From NCBI GenBank assembly GCA_042091495.1, contig JBELHJ010000004.1, positions 1-64,000 of the forward strand: a DNA stretch of 64,000 bases, given 5' to 3'. Each line of letters starts with the position of its first letter. Positions within the stretch are counted from its first letter, which is position 1. The notes beneath the pieces are model-generated. The model was not told the origin of the DNA, did no database searches, and saw nothing but the letters and a program-made list of their open reading frames with translations. Shown piece after piece: positions 1 through 8,479 of this stretch. The stretch comes from JBELHJ01 sp042091495 (GTDB lineage Bacteria; Bacteroidota; Bacteroidia; Flavobacteriales; Flavobacteriaceae). The position numbers and the translations under genes are program-made.

Positions 1-345
1 GTTTTTTTAAATCCTCTAAAGGTTTATTGTATGGTTTTTGGTCATTCATACAAAATTTCTAAACATGTCACAGATCATATTAAAGAGTATAAGTGTGAGC
101 GATGTTCAGAATCTTTTACAACAAGTCTTGAAGGCGGGATAATTAAATTAACACCTAAGTTTAAAGACATTAATTCTGTTTTAGAGCACCTTCACAATAG
201 AAAAAAAGCAGATCAAATAGCTAAGCTAGGTGGTGTAAAACTACAAGAAGTAAAGGGTATCAAAGTCAATCCAAAAAACCTTTTAAAAACGGAATCACTT
301 CAAAATTTAAATGAATCTAAAGTTATTAGTATAGCTCCAGACTAA
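1..345 (+). CDS. Small conserved CxxC protein, 5' end probably outside the window
   Basis: The reading frame is open to the first base of the window, so the true start may lie upstream; the first ATG in view is at position 31 and would give 104 residues. The visible part has a Cys-Met-Val-Phe-Gly-His stretch around that ATG and a CERC (CxxC) pair about 20 residues later, a layout that suggests a small zinc-binding fold like the short DUF1660-type proteins. The remaining 75 residues are Lys-rich and low in recognisable motifs. The stop codon directly abuts the stop codon of thiL on the other strand. No function is known to me; the zinc-binding idea is inference from the cysteine spacing only. 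Confidence 0.6.
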   Translation, partial: VFLNPLKVYCMVFGHSYKISKHVTDHIKEYKCERCSESFTTSLEGGIIKLTPKFKDINSVLEHLHNRKKADQIAKLGGVKLQEVKGIKVNPKNLLKTESLQNLNESKVISIAPD

Positions 346-1395
346 TCATTCATTTTGAAGTGAATTCCATCCTTTTGCTATTAATGGAATGGCAGAATTA
401 TCTCTTGTTATTAAATTCATTCCCCGATTAGCTTCTGTAATATAACCAATGACTGTAAGATTTGGGTTAGCCTTTATTTTGGGATAGTCCTCTTGAGAAA
501 TAGTCATTAAAAGTTCATAATCTTCTCCACCGTTTAAGGCAACTGTGGTACTATCTATTTTAAATTCTTCACAAGTGGATATAACCTGAGGGTCTAGTGG
601 AATTTTATTTTCATAAAGTTCAATACCGACATTACTTTGTTTACATAGGTGAATGGCCTCAGAGGACAAACCATCGCTGATATCAATCATAGAAGAAGGT
701 TTAACATCTAAGTCTTCAAGTAGTTTTACAATATCTTTTCTAGCTTCTGGTTTTAATTGCCGTTCTACAATGTAAGCATATGGATTTAAGTCAGGTTGGT
801 TGTTGGGGTTGACCTTAAAAACTTCGTTTTCTCTTTCAAGAATTTGTAATCCCAAATATGCCCCACCAATATCACCTGAAACCACTACAAGATCATTAGG
901 TTGTGCTCCATTTCTGTAAACAATTTTGTCGTCATTTGCATGACCTATAGCTGTTATGGAGATAATAAGGCCTTTGTTGGATGATGTTGTATCTCCGCCT
1001 ATAACATCAATATTATAAATTTTAGCAGCAGTTTCAATACCCGAGTATAGTTCATCTAACGCTTCTAGTGGAAAACGATTTGACACAGCAATAGAAACTG
1101 TAATTTGAGTCGCCGAAGCATTCATGGCATAGATATCAGATAAATTTACCATTACAGCTTTGTATCCCAAATGTTTTAGAGGGACATAGTTTAAATCAAA
1201 GTGCACATTTTCAACTAACAAGTCAGTTGAAATTAGTGTTTTATTATTCTTAAAATCAAGAACTGCTGCGTCATCTCCAATAGACTTAATTGTAGAGCTG
1301 TTTTTTATCTTAAAATTTTTAGTGAGGTGATCTATAAGACCAAATTCTCCTAGAGTTTCAATTGCTGTTTTGGAAGGGTTTTTATCTTCTATCAT
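346..1395 (-). CDS. thiL: Thiamine-monophosphate kinase
   Basis: ThiL phosphorylates thiamine monophosphate with ATP to give thiamine diphosphate, the active cofactor, in the cytoplasm. The 349-residue protein has the family's usual length and motifs: GDDAAV near residues 40-45, the STDLLVENVHF metal and substrate segment near 56-66, GGDTT near 133-137 and a late DISDGL motif. The ATG start matches the conserved MIEDK opening I remember for flavobacterial ThiL. A TAAATTTG promoter element on the same strand lies only 4 bases upstream of this ATG, so the mRNA may be leaderless or nearly so. The gene stands alone, divergent from sufA and convergent with the small CxxC gene. Confidence 0.93.
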   Translation of the reverse strand: MIEDKNPSKTAIETLGEFGLIDHLTKNFKIKNSSTIKSIGDDAAVLDFKNNKTLISTDLLVENVHFDLNYVPLKHLGYKAVMVNLSDIYAMNASATQITVSIAVSNRFPLEALDELYSGIETAAKIYNIDVIGGDTTSSNKGLIISITAIGHANDDKIVYRNGAQPNDLVVVSGDIGGAYLGLQILERENEVFKVNPNNQPDLNPYAYIVERQLKPEARKDIVKLLEDLDVKPSSMIDISDGLSSEAIHLCKQSNVGIELYENKIPLDPQVISTCEEFKIDSTTVALNGGEDYELLMTISQEDYPKIKANPNLTVIGYITEANRGMNLITRDNSAIPLIAKGWNSLQNE

Positions 1396-1399
1396 GCGG

Positions 1400-1407
1400 C
1401 AAATTTA
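1400..1407 (-). promoter_or_regulatory. -7 promoter element of thiL (TAAATTTG)
   Basis: Read on the minus strand this is TAAATTTG, a perfect match to the Bacteroidota TAnnTTTG -7 consensus, placed only 4 bases before the thiL ATG. No convincing -33 TTG lies about 20 bases further upstream, so the site is supported by one box only. Confidence 0.45.
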
Positions 1408-1526
1408 ACAAATATTGTTAAAGACTATTTATTAAACGATTATAGTTTGAGAATATGATTGAAATCCTCTATATTATTATAAATCAATATAATGTTTTGT
1501 ATGGCTAATAAAATAGACATAAGTTG

Positions 1527-1534
1527 TATATTTG
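1527..1534 (+). promoter_or_regulatory. -7 promoter element of the suf cluster (TATATTTG)
   Basis: TATATTTG matches TAnnTTTG and sits 28 bases before the sufA ATG. It decides the sufA start: an in-frame TTG at 1524 overlaps this element and would lie upstream of transcription. A TTTTG lies 27 bases further up, rather long for a -33 box. Confidence 0.6.
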
Positions 1535-1562
1535 CACTGATTTTAGAGTAAACAATTTCAAT

Positions 1563-1892
1563 ATGATTAAAGTTTCCGAAAATGCAAAAACGAAAATTAT
1601 TCAACTTATGGAAGAAGACGGTTTTGATTTGGCATCATCTTTTGTTAGAGTTGGTGTTAAAAGCGGAGGCTGTTCAGGGTTGTCATATGATTTGAAATTT
1701 GATGATTTGGAACAAGAAGGCGATAAAGTTTTTGAGGATAATGGTGTAAGAGTTGTTGTAGATAAAAAAAGTTTCCTCTATTTGGTTGGAACAACACTTG
1801 AATACTCAGGTGGTTTAAATGGTACTGGTTTTGTGTTCAACAATCCAAACGCTAATAGGACTTGCGGGTGTGGTGAGAGTTTCTCACTATAA
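1563..1892 (+). CDS. sufA: A-type iron-sulfur carrier SufA/IscA
   Basis: A-type carrier that accepts Fe-S clusters from the SufBCD scaffold and passes them to target proteins. At 109 residues it has the family's usual size and its three conserved cysteines: Cys37 in SGGCSG and Cys101 and Cys103 in the terminal CGCG motif. The ATG at 1563 (MIKVSE) is chosen over an in-frame TTG at 1524, because the latter overlaps the promoter and the extra 13 residues have no counterpart in the family. It opens the suf cluster, 19 bases before sufB. Whether it is strictly SufA, IscA or ErpA cannot be settled by motif, but the suf context favours SufA. Confidence 0.93.
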   Translation: MIKVSENAKTKIIQLMEEDGFDLASSFVRVGVKSGGCSGLSYDLKFDDLEQEGDKVFEDNGVRVVVDKKSFLYLVGTTLEYSGGLNGTGFVFNNPNANRTCGCGESFSL

Positions 1893-1911
1893 TTAACAAT
1901 ATTGATCAAGA

Positions 1912-3360
1912 ATGAGTAAGTATACAGAAGACGATTTAAGAGAAGAGTTAAAAACTAAAGAATATGAGTATGGTTTTTATACAGATATTGAGTCTGAGAC
2001 CTTCCCGGTTGGATTAAATGAAGATATTGTTAGAGCTATTTCTAAGAAGAAAGAAGAACCGGAGTGGATGACATCATGGCGAATTGATGCTTTTAATATT
2101 TGGAAAGATATGGTCGAGCCAGATTGGGCTAATGTCAATTATGAAAAACCAAACTTTCAAGATATTTCATATTACTCTGCGCCAAATAGTAAACCTAAAT
2201 ACGAAAGTTTGGATGAGGTAGATCCTGAGTTGTTAGCCACCTTTGAAAAGTTAGGAATTTCTTTAGATGAACAAAAGAAATTAACTGGTGTGGCTATGGA
2301 TGTAGTAGTCGATTCTGTTTCTGTGGCTACAACCTTTAAAGAAACGCTCGCAGAAAAAGGAATTATATTTTGCTCCATTAGTGAAGCCATTAAGGAACAT
2401 CCAGAATTAGTTAGAAAATATATTGGTACAGTAGTTCCAAAAACAGATAATTTTTATGCAGCATTAAATAGTGCTGTGTTTAGTGATGGCAGTTTTTGTT
2501 ATATCCCTAAGGGTGTTAGATGTCCCATGGAACTATCTACTTATTTCAGAATTAATCAAGCTGGGACTGGTCAATTTGAGAGAACGTTAGTTATCGCAGA
2601 CGAGTCAAGTTATGTGAGTTATCTAGAAGGATGTACTGCGCCATCAAGAGATGAAAATCAATTACACGCCGCAGTAGTAGAATTGATTGCTTTAGATCAT
2701 GCTGAGATTAAATATTCAACAGTTCAAAATTGGTTTCCTGGAAATGCAGAAGGAGTAGGAGGTGTTTTTAATTTTGTAACTAAAAGAGGGCTTTGTGAAA
2801 CAAATGCTAAGATTTCATGGACTCAAGTCGAGACAGGTAGTGCTGTAACATGGAAATATCCTTCTTGTGTTTTGAAAGGAGATAATTCAATAGGTGAATT
2901 TTATTCCATAGCTGTAACCAATAATTTTCAGCAGGCTGATACCGGTACAAAAATGATTCATCTTGGAAAGAATACTAAATCTACTATAATTAGTAAAGGG
3001 ATTTCTGCTGGGAAGTCTCAAAATAGTTATAGAGGTCTAGTTCAAATTAACTCAAGAGCTGAAAATGCAAGAAACTTTTCACAATGTGATAGCTTACTTA
3101 TGGGGAATGAGTGTGGTGCTCATACATTCCCTTACATTGAAGCTAAGAATAAGTCGGCTCAAATAGAACATGAAGCGACTACCAGTAAAATTGGAGAGGA
3201 TCAAATCTTTTATTGTAATCAAAGAGGAATTGATACCGAAAAAGCTATTGCTTTAATTGTTAATGGCTTTAGTAAAGATGTTCTAAATAAACTCCCAATG
3301 GAGTTTGCGGTTGAAGCTCAAAAATTATTAGAAATTAGTCTTGAAGGTTCAGTAGGATAG
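1912..3360 (+). CDS. sufB: Fe-S assembly scaffold SufB
   Basis: SufB is the core scaffold of the SufBCD complex on which Fe-S clusters are built from sulfur supplied by SufS-SufE. The 482-residue protein has the typical SufB length and sequence, including the YLEGCTAP segment, the long beta-helix region with SGISAGKS and the MGNECGAH segment near residue 400, and the C-terminal family end (RGIDTEKA onward). Second gene of the cluster, with 2 bases between its stop and the following lipoprotein gene, so co-transcription is nearly certain. Confidence 0.96.
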   Translation: MSKYTEDDLREELKTKEYEYGFYTDIESETFPVGLNEDIVRAISKKKEEPEWMTSWRIDAFNIWKDMVEPDWANVNYEKPNFQDISYYSAPNSKPKYESLDEVDPELLATFEKLGISLDEQKKLTGVAMDVVVDSVSVATTFKETLAEKGIIFCSISEAIKEHPELVRKYIGTVVPKTDNFYAALNSAVFSDGSFCYIPKGVRCPMELSTYFRINQAGTGQFERTLVIADESSYVSYLEGCTAPSRDENQLHAAVVELIALDHAEIKYSTVQNWFPGNAEGVGGVFNFVTKRGLCETNAKISWTQVETGSAVTWKYPSCVLKGDNSIGEFYSIAVTNNFQQADTGTKMIHLGKNTKSTIISKGISAGKSQNSYRGLVQINSRAENARNFSQCDSLLMGNECGAHTFPYIEAKNKSAQIEHEATTSKIGEDQIFYCNQRGIDTEKAIALIVNGFSKDVLNKLPMEFAVEAQKLLEISLEGSVG

Positions 3361-3362
3361 AA

Positions 3363-3776
3363 ATGAAAAAAGTTCATATCATTTTTACAGCGGTTGCTTT
3401 CTTTTTTTGTTCTTGTATTGAGAAAAAAGAAAAGACTATTGTTGACGAAAAAAATTTAGAAAAGAGTGTTGTCAAATTTCAAAAACTTAAAGGAAATTAT
3501 CTATTTGTAAATGATTTAGAAAAAGGACCAGCTGCTGTTTTACAACTTAATGATGAAATTTATGGAGTAGAAATAGACAGTATGACTCTTAAACTCAATG
3601 ATATAGTTGGGCCTTTAAAACAGAATGAAACTGATATGGTACTGGTGACATTATCTGGGCAAATAAAGAATAAGCCTGATAATGAAGAGGGATGGCCATT
3701 ACGGTTTAAAATAAATGAAATAGTTGATGTGTCGCTTGAAGCAAACGATTCAAGCGTTATTAAAATAGGAAAATAA
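3363..3776 (+). CDS. Small lipoprotein inside the suf operon, NlpE C-terminal-like
   Basis: A 137-residue exported protein with a short Lys-start signal peptide and Cys16/Cys18 at its end (FCSC), consistent with lipoprotein processing. The mature part has GNYLF, then AAVLQL, then a VLVTLSGQI strand and [16 protein letters not shown]. This order resembles the OB-like C-terminal domain of NlpE-type lipoproteins, where a Gly-x-Tyr/Phe-x-Tyr opening and a late VLVTLxGxI strand recur; the assignment is by eye and tentative. It lies 2 bases after sufB and 4 bases before sufC, so it must be translated from the suf mRNA, although a lipoprotein acts outside the cytoplasm where Fe-S assembly happens. 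No function is proposed. Confidence 0.8.
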   Translation: MKKVHIIFTAVAFFFCSCIEKKEKTIVDEKNLEKSVVKFQKLKGNYLFVNDLEKGPAAVLQLNDEIYGVEIDSMTLKLNDIVGPLKQNETDMVLVTLSGQIKNKPDNEEGWPLRFKINEIVDVSLEANDSSVIKIGK

Positions 3777-3780
3777 CAAT

Positions 3781-4533
3781 ATGTTAAAGATTAATAATTT
3801 ACACGCAAGTGTCGAGGATAAGGAAATTCTTAAAGGAGTAAATCTTGAGGTCAAACCTGGCGAAGTTCACGCTATCATGGGTCCTAATGGTTCAGGGAAA
3901 AGTACACTTTCTTCAGTAATAGCAGGTAAAGAAGAGTATGAAGTTAGTGAGGGTGAAATTCTTTTTGAGAATGAAAATATTGATGAACTTTCTGCAGAGG
4001 AAAGAGCACATAAAGGGGTGTTTTTATCATTCCAATATCCTGTTGAAATTCCTGGTGTTTCTGTGACTAATTTCATGAAGACTGCAATTAACGAGTCAAG
4101 AAAAGCTAAAGGGCTTGATGAAATGCCTGCTAAAGATATGCTGAAGCTGATAAAAGAAAAGTCGGAACTATTAGAAATTGATAGGAAATTTTTATCTAGA
4201 TCACTAAATGAGGGTTTTTCTGGTGGTGAAAAAAAGCGTAATGAAATTTTTCAAATGGCCATGTTAGAACCTAAGCTTGCTATTTTAGACGAAACGGACT
4301 CTGGTTTAGATATTGATGCTCTAAGAATTGTTGCAAATGGGGTTAATAAATTAAAGAACGAAAATAATGCTGTTGTTGTTATAACGCACTATCAACGTTT
4401 ATTAGATCATATTGTTCCAGATTTTGTTCATGTACTTTACAATGGTAAAATTGTAAAATCCGGAACTAAAGAACTTGCTTTTGAGCTTGAAGAAAAAGGA
4501 TACGATTGGATAAAAGAAGAAGTAAATAAATAA
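3781..4533 (+). CDS. sufC: Fe-S assembly ATPase SufC
   Basis: ABC-type ATPase of the SufBCD scaffold; ATP binding and hydrolysis drive the conformational change that allows cluster formation. The 250-residue protein shows Walker [10 protein letters not shown] at residues 34-42, the ABC signature FSGGEKKR at 146-153 and Walker B LAILDE at 166-171, followed by the D-loop SGLD and a switch histidine (VITHYQR). No membrane segments, as expected for SufC. It lies between the small lipoprotein gene and sufD, 14 bases before the latter. Confidence 0.96.
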   Translation: MLKINNLHASVEDKEILKGVNLEVKPGEVHAIMGPNGSGKSTLSSVIAGKEEYEVSEGEILFENENIDELSAEERAHKGVFLSFQYPVEIPGVSVTNFMKTAINESRKAKGLDEMPAKDMLKLIKEKSELLEIDRKFLSRSLNEGFSGGEKKRNEIFQMAMLEPKLAILDETDSGLDIDALRIVANGVNKLKNENNAVVVITHYQRLLDHIVPDFVHVLYNGKIVKSGTKELAFELEEKGYDWIKEEVNK

Positions 4534-4547
4534 TTTGAAATTCCCTT

Positions 4548-5861
4548 ATGAGTTTAAAAGACAAATTAGTGACTTCTTTCCTGGCTTTTGAAAATCAAAC
4601 AGACATCGACTCTCCTATTCATGAAATTAGAGTTGAGGCTATAAAAGAATTTGAAGAAAAAGGGTTTCCATCAAAAAAAGAAGAGTCATGGAAGTACACA
4701 TCCCTTAATTCAGTTACTAAGGAGGACTATTCGGTATTTCCAAAGAAAGAATATGCTCTAGAATATAAAGATGTAAAGCCTTATTTAATTCATGATATTG
4801 AATCGTACAAAATTATTTTTATTGATGGGAAGTATTCTTCTCATCTTTCAGAGACCACTCATGATAAAATAGATGTATGTATACTTTCTTCTGCACTTGC
4901 TAAGGCAAAGTATAATGATAGAGTGATGTCTTATTTCAATAAGATTACAAATAAGGATAGTTTAACATCACTAAATACAGCTTTTTCATCAGAGGGTGCA
5001 TTTATTCATATTCCTAAAGGAACAGTAGTTGAAAAACCAATTCAAATTATCAATTTTGTAACGGGTCATGAATCTGCTTTGATGCTTCAGCCTAGGAACC
5101 TGATTATTGTAGATGATAATGCCCAATTGCAAGTTATTGAGCGTCATCAAAGTTTAACAGATAATGCCGTTTTAACTAATGTTGTTTCTGAGGTTTTTGC
5201 GGGAAATAACGCTGTTATTGATTGGTATAAGATTCAAAATGATAAACAAAATGCTTCATTGATAGACCATACTTTCATTGATCAAAAAAGAGATAGTAAT
5301 TGTAGTGTTCACACCTTCACTTTTGGAGGTAAATTAGTTAGAAATAATCTCAATTTTTTCCAAAATGGAACTCATGTAGAATCTACCCTAAAAGGGGTAA
5401 CTATCATAGGAGAAAAGCAACACGTTGATCATAATACGTTAGTTCATCATATTGAGCCTAATTGCGAAAGTCATCAAGACTATAAAGGTATTTTTAATGA
5501 CAGGTCTACGGGGGTTTTTAATGGCAAGGTTGTAGTAGAAAAAGAAGCCCAAAAAACTAATGCGTTTCAGGCTAACAATAATATACTTATTAGTGATAAA
5601 GCCACGGTTAATACAAAGCCACAGTTAGAAATTTTTGCTGATGATGTTAAGTGCTCTCACGGCTGTACTATTGGCCAATTAGACGAAAATGCCCTTTTTT
5701 ATATGCAATCCAGAGGAATTCCAGTCAAAGAAGCAAAGGCATTACTTATGTATGCATTTGCAAACAATGTATTAGAGAGTGTTAGAATTCCTGAGATAAA
5801 ACAACGTGTGAAGTCACTAATAGCAAATAAGCTAGGTGTTAATATAGGTTTTGATTTATAA
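4548..5861 (+). CDS. sufD: Fe-S assembly protein SufD
   Basis: Partner of SufB and SufC in the SufBCD scaffold, needed for iron entry. The 437-residue protein carries the SufD N-terminal KKEESWKYTSL segment near residue 40, a right-handed beta-helix middle, and the C-terminal CSHGCTIGQLDENALFYMQ region that contains the conserved Cys and His of this family, followed by RGIPVKEA as in SufB. The distance to sufS is 8 bases. Length and order in the cluster (B-C-D-S) are standard. Confidence 0.95.
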   Translation: MSLKDKLVTSFLAFENQTDIDSPIHEIRVEAIKEFEEKGFPSKKEESWKYTSLNSVTKEDYSVFPKKEYALEYKDVKPYLIHDIESYKIIFIDGKYSSHLSETTHDKIDVCILSSALAKAKYNDRVMSYFNKITNKDSLTSLNTAFSSEGAFIHIPKGTVVEKPIQIINFVTGHESALMLQPRNLIIVDDNAQLQVIERHQSLTDNAVLTNVVSEVFAGNNAVIDWYKIQNDKQNASLIDHTFIDQKRDSNCSVHTFTFGGKLVRNNLNFFQNGTHVESTLKGVTIIGEKQHVDHNTLVHHIEPNCESHQDYKGIFNDRSTGVFNGKVVVEKEAQKTNAFQANNNILISDKATVNTKPQLEIFADDVKCSHGCTIGQLDENALFYMQSRGIPVKEAKALLMYAFANNVLESVRIPEIKQRVKSLIANKLGVNIGFDL

Positions 5862-5869
5862 ATTTTAAA

Positions 5870-7096
5870 ATGAATACTAAAACATTAGATATAACGTCTG
5901 TTAGAAAAGATTTTCCAATTCTTGACAGGAAGGTAAATGGAAAACCTTTGGTGTATTTTGACAATGCCGCTACGGCTCAAACACCTAAACAGGTTATAGA
6001 TGTTATAGTTGATTATTACAGTTTATATAATGCAAATATCCACAGGGGAGTTCATGCTTTAAGTCAAGAAGCAACTGACTTATACGAAGCTTCTAGACAA
6101 ACGCTTCAAAGGCATTTTAATATAAAAGAAGCTTCAGAAGTTATTTTTACTTCAGGAACAACTCATGCAATTAATATTGTAGCTAGTGGATTCTCAACTA
6201 TACTTTCAAGTGGTGATGAAATTATAGTTTCTGCTTTAGAGCATCATAGTAATATCGTACCATGGCAAATGTTATGTGAAAAGACAGGAGCAATATTGAA
6301 AGTACTCCCTATGAATGATCATGGAGAGTTAATTATTGATGCTTTCGACGATATATTATCAGACAAAACCCAGTTGGTTTTTGTTAATCACGTTTCTAAT
6401 GCTTTAGGAACCATAAATCCTATTAAAGAAATTATTAGTAAAGCGCATGGTTTTGGAGCTGCTGTATTAATAGATGGAGCCCAAGCTTGTCCTCATATCA
6501 AACCTGACGTGCAAGCTTTAGACGTTGATTTTTATGTAGCTTCGGGGCATAAAATGTGTGGCCCTACTGGTGTTGGAATGCTCTATGGTAAAAGAGAGTG
6601 GTTGGAAAAGTTGCCTCCTTATCAAGGCGGAGGAGAAATGATTGCTGAAGTTACTTTTGAAAAAACAACTTACGCTGATTTACCTCATAAATTTGAAGCT
6701 GGAACGCCTAACATTTGTGGAGGGATTGCTTTTGGTGCTGCTGTTGATTACATGAATAGTATAGGTTTTGATTGCATCGCAGCATATGAACAAGAACTTT
6801 TGGATTATGCATCTGTTAAAATGAAAGCTATAGAAGGGTTAAAAATTTATGGAGATTCTACTCAAAAAGCATCTGTAATTTCATTTAATATTGAAGGTAT
6901 TCATCCTTATGATTTAGGATCTATTCTAGATAAGCTTGGAATTGCAGTTAGAACGGGACAACATTGTGCACAGCCAATTATGGATTACTTCAAAATACCT
7001 GGAACAGTAAGAGCCTCCTTCGCATTTTATAATACGTTTGAAGAGATAGATGCTTTAATTTCAGGTATTGAAAAGGCTAAATTTATGCTTTTATAA
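5870..7096 (+). CDS. sufS: Cysteine desulfurase SufS
   Basis: PLP-dependent group II cysteine desulfurase that removes sulfur from cysteine, leaving alanine, and holds it as a persulfide for transfer to SufE. At 408 residues it has the normal SufS size. Visible catalytic features are the PLP-binding Lys228 in SGHKMCGP, the upstream ALEHHSN and DGAQ motifs that contact PLP, and the persulfide Cys366 in RTGQHCAQP. The RxGHHCAQ-type motif assigns it to SufS rather than IscS. It follows sufD by 8 bases. A new promoter lies after it, in front of sufE. Confidence 0.96.
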   Translation: MNTKTLDITSVRKDFPILDRKVNGKPLVYFDNAATAQTPKQVIDVIVDYYSLYNANIHRGVHALSQEATDLYEASRQTLQRHFNIKEASEVIFTSGTTHAINIVASGFSTILSSGDEIIVSALEHHSNIVPWQMLCEKTGAILKVLPMNDHGELIIDAFDDILSDKTQLVFVNHVSNALGTINPIKEIISKAHGFGAAVLIDGAQACPHIKPDVQALDVDFYVASGHKMCGPTGVGMLYGKREWLEKLPPYQGGGEMIAEVTFEKTTYADLPHKFEAGTPNICGGIAFGAAVDYMNSIGFDCIAAYEQELLDYASVKMKAIEGLKIYGDSTQKASVISFNIEGIHPYDLGSILDKLGIAVRTGQHCAQPIMDYFKIPGTVRASFAFYNTFEEIDALISGIEKAKFMLL

Positions 7097-7111
7097 TCTC
7101 AAATAATCTTA

Positions 7112-7143
7112 TTGTACTTAACAAGATATATGTTGTATTTTTG
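7112..7143 (+). promoter_or_regulatory. Promoter of sufE (TTG-N21-TATTTTTG)
   Basis: A TTG at 7112-7114 and a TATTTTTG at 7136-7143 are separated by 21 bases, matching the Bacteroidota -33/-7 arrangement. It sits in the only sizeable gap of the suf cluster and would allow sufE, the SufT-like gene and DUF2480 to be transcribed independently of sufA-sufS. Confidence 0.6.
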
Positions 7144-7157
7144 TTAAAAATGGAGTT

Positions 7158-7580
7158 ATGACAATACAAGAAATTCAAGCAGAAATTGTGGATGAGTTTT
7201 CAATGTTTGATGACTGGGAAGAACGTTATCAATATATGATTGATTTGGGAAAAGATTTGCCATTAATTGAAGCGGCTTACAAAACCGATGAATTTATAAT
7301 CAAAGGTTGTCAAAGTAAAGTTTGGGTTCATGCAGGTCTTGTTGAAGATAAAGTGGTTTTTACTGCAGACAGTGAGGCTATTATTACAAAAGGAATCATT
7401 GCAATTCTAATTAGAACATTTTCAAATCAAGTGCCATCAGACATTATTAGTGCTGATACTGAGTTCATAAATAAGATTGGATTAAAAGACCATTTATCTC
7501 CAACTCGTGCCAATGGTTTGGTGAGTATGATTAAACAATTAAAAATGTATGCTTTGGTATACCAAACACAATTAAATTAA
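7158..7580 (+). CDS. sufE: Sulfur acceptor SufE
   Basis: SufE accepts persulfide sulfur from SufS and hands it to SufB. The 140-residue protein has the usual length and the sulfur-carrying Cys51 in the IIKGCQSKVW motif, which matches the family core GCQSxVW. It has its own promoter and is followed after 1 base by the SufT-like gene, so it heads a second transcription unit of the cluster. Confidence 0.94.
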   Translation: MTIQEIQAEIVDEFSMFDDWEERYQYMIDLGKDLPLIEAAYKTDEFIIKGCQSKVWVHAGLVEDKVVFTADSEAIITKGIIAILIRTFSNQVPSDIISADTEFINKIGLKDHLSPTRANGLVSMIKQLKMYALVYQTQLN

Positions 7581-7581
7581 A

Positions 7582-7905
7582 ATGTCTGAAATTATTGATA
7601 CAAACAAATTAGGCGAGGAAATAGTTGAAGTTTTAAAATCAATTTATGACCCTGAAATTCCTGTAGATATTTATGAGCTCGGCTTAATTTATGATGTTTT
7701 TGTAAACGAAGATTACGAGGTTAAAATTTTAATGACTTTAACTACTCCCAATTGTCCAGTAGCTGAGACTTTACCTTTAGAGGTTGAGGAAAAAGTTAAA
7801 TCGATTGATTCTGTAAAAGACGCTGAGGTTGAAATTACTTTCGATCCACCATGGAGTCAAGATCTCATGAGCGAGGAAGCTAAGTTAGAATTGGGGATGC
7901 TTTAA
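7582..7905 (+). CDS. sufT: SufT-like MIP18/DUF59 family Fe-S assembly protein
   Basis: Member of the DUF59/MIP18 family, small proteins that help mature Fe-S proteins, including the SufT proteins of suf operons. Seen in the sequence: the family motif DPEIPVDIYELGLIY at residues 23-37, a TTPNCPVA segment with conserved Cys58, and the closing DPPWSQDLMSEEAK. It has 107 residues, the single-domain form without an ATPase partner. Its position between sufE and DUF2480 supports a role in Fe-S biogenesis. The symbol sufT is by family and context. Confidence 0.87.
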   Translation: MSEIIDTNKLGEEIVEVLKSIYDPEIPVDIYELGLIYDVFVNEDYEVKILMTLTTPNCPVAETLPLEVEEKVKSIDSVKDAEVEITFDPPWSQDLMSEEAKLELGML

Positions 7906-7909
7906 TTTA

Positions 7910-8422
7910 ATGGCTGAAGAAATTAAAAATAGAGTTGCGGAGAGCAAGCTAGTAGTAATTGACCTTGAAGATTATTACCCAGAGGGTGAGCGCACTTTAC
8001 TTGATATAAGTCCATGGCTCGTTGAAGGAATTATTTTAGTTGAAAAACAGTTTCGTGATGCTATTAATACATTCGATTGGAGTGTATATGAAAACAAATA
8101 CGTCGCACTTTATTGTAAAACAGATGCTATTATTCCATCATGGGCGTTTAATTTAGTTGCCGCTCAACTTAATGGAATAAGTAAAAAAACTATAGTTGGA
8201 GACTTAAAATTACTGGAGACTATTATCTATGAGGAGGTTTTATCCTCAGTCAATTTTGACTTTGTCATGGCCAAACCTGTTATCATCAAAGGGTGTTCAA
8301 ATAAACCAGTTCCAGAAACAGCATACATTTCTTTAGCAAATAAAATTCAAGATAAAGCCATTTCTATAATGTACGGCGAGGCTTGTTCTGCGGTTCCAAT
8401 TATTAAAAACAAAAAGCGTTAG
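7910..8422 (+). CDS. DUF2480 family protein
   Basis: A 170-residue soluble protein recognised as the Bacteroidota-specific DUF2480 family from its opening (NRVAESKL-VIDLEDYYPEGER) and the conserved PSWAFNLVAAQL segment. It has no signal peptide or membrane segment, so it acts in the cytoplasm. It contains conserved cysteines in IIKGCSNKPVP and GEACSAVPI near the C-terminus, which could bind a metal or a cluster; that is inference. It is the last gene of the sufE unit, 4 bases after the SufT-like gene, which suggests a role in Fe-S metabolism. Confidence 0.88.
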   Translation: MAEEIKNRVAESKLVVIDLEDYYPEGERTLLDISPWLVEGIILVEKQFRDAINTFDWSVYENKYVALYCKTDAIIPSWAFNLVAAQLNGISKKTIVGDLKLLETIIYEEVLSSVNFDFVMAKPVIIKGCSNKPVPETAYISLANKIQDKAISIMYGEACSAVPIIKNKKR

Positions 8423-8426
8423 TGTT

Positions 8427-8458
8427 TTTGTTAGTACTTCTCAAGTGTATTATATTTG
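8427..8458 (+). promoter_or_regulatory. Promoter of the DUF3078 gene (TTTG-N20-TATATTTG)
   Basis: TTTG at 8427-8430 and TATATTTG at 8451-8458 are separated by exactly 20 bases, the best two-box match in the window to the Bacteroidota consensus. It decides the start of the next gene, because the in-frame TTG at 8456 lies inside the -7 box. Confidence 0.75.
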
Positions 8459-8479
8459 CACTCTCAAATTAATAAAAAG

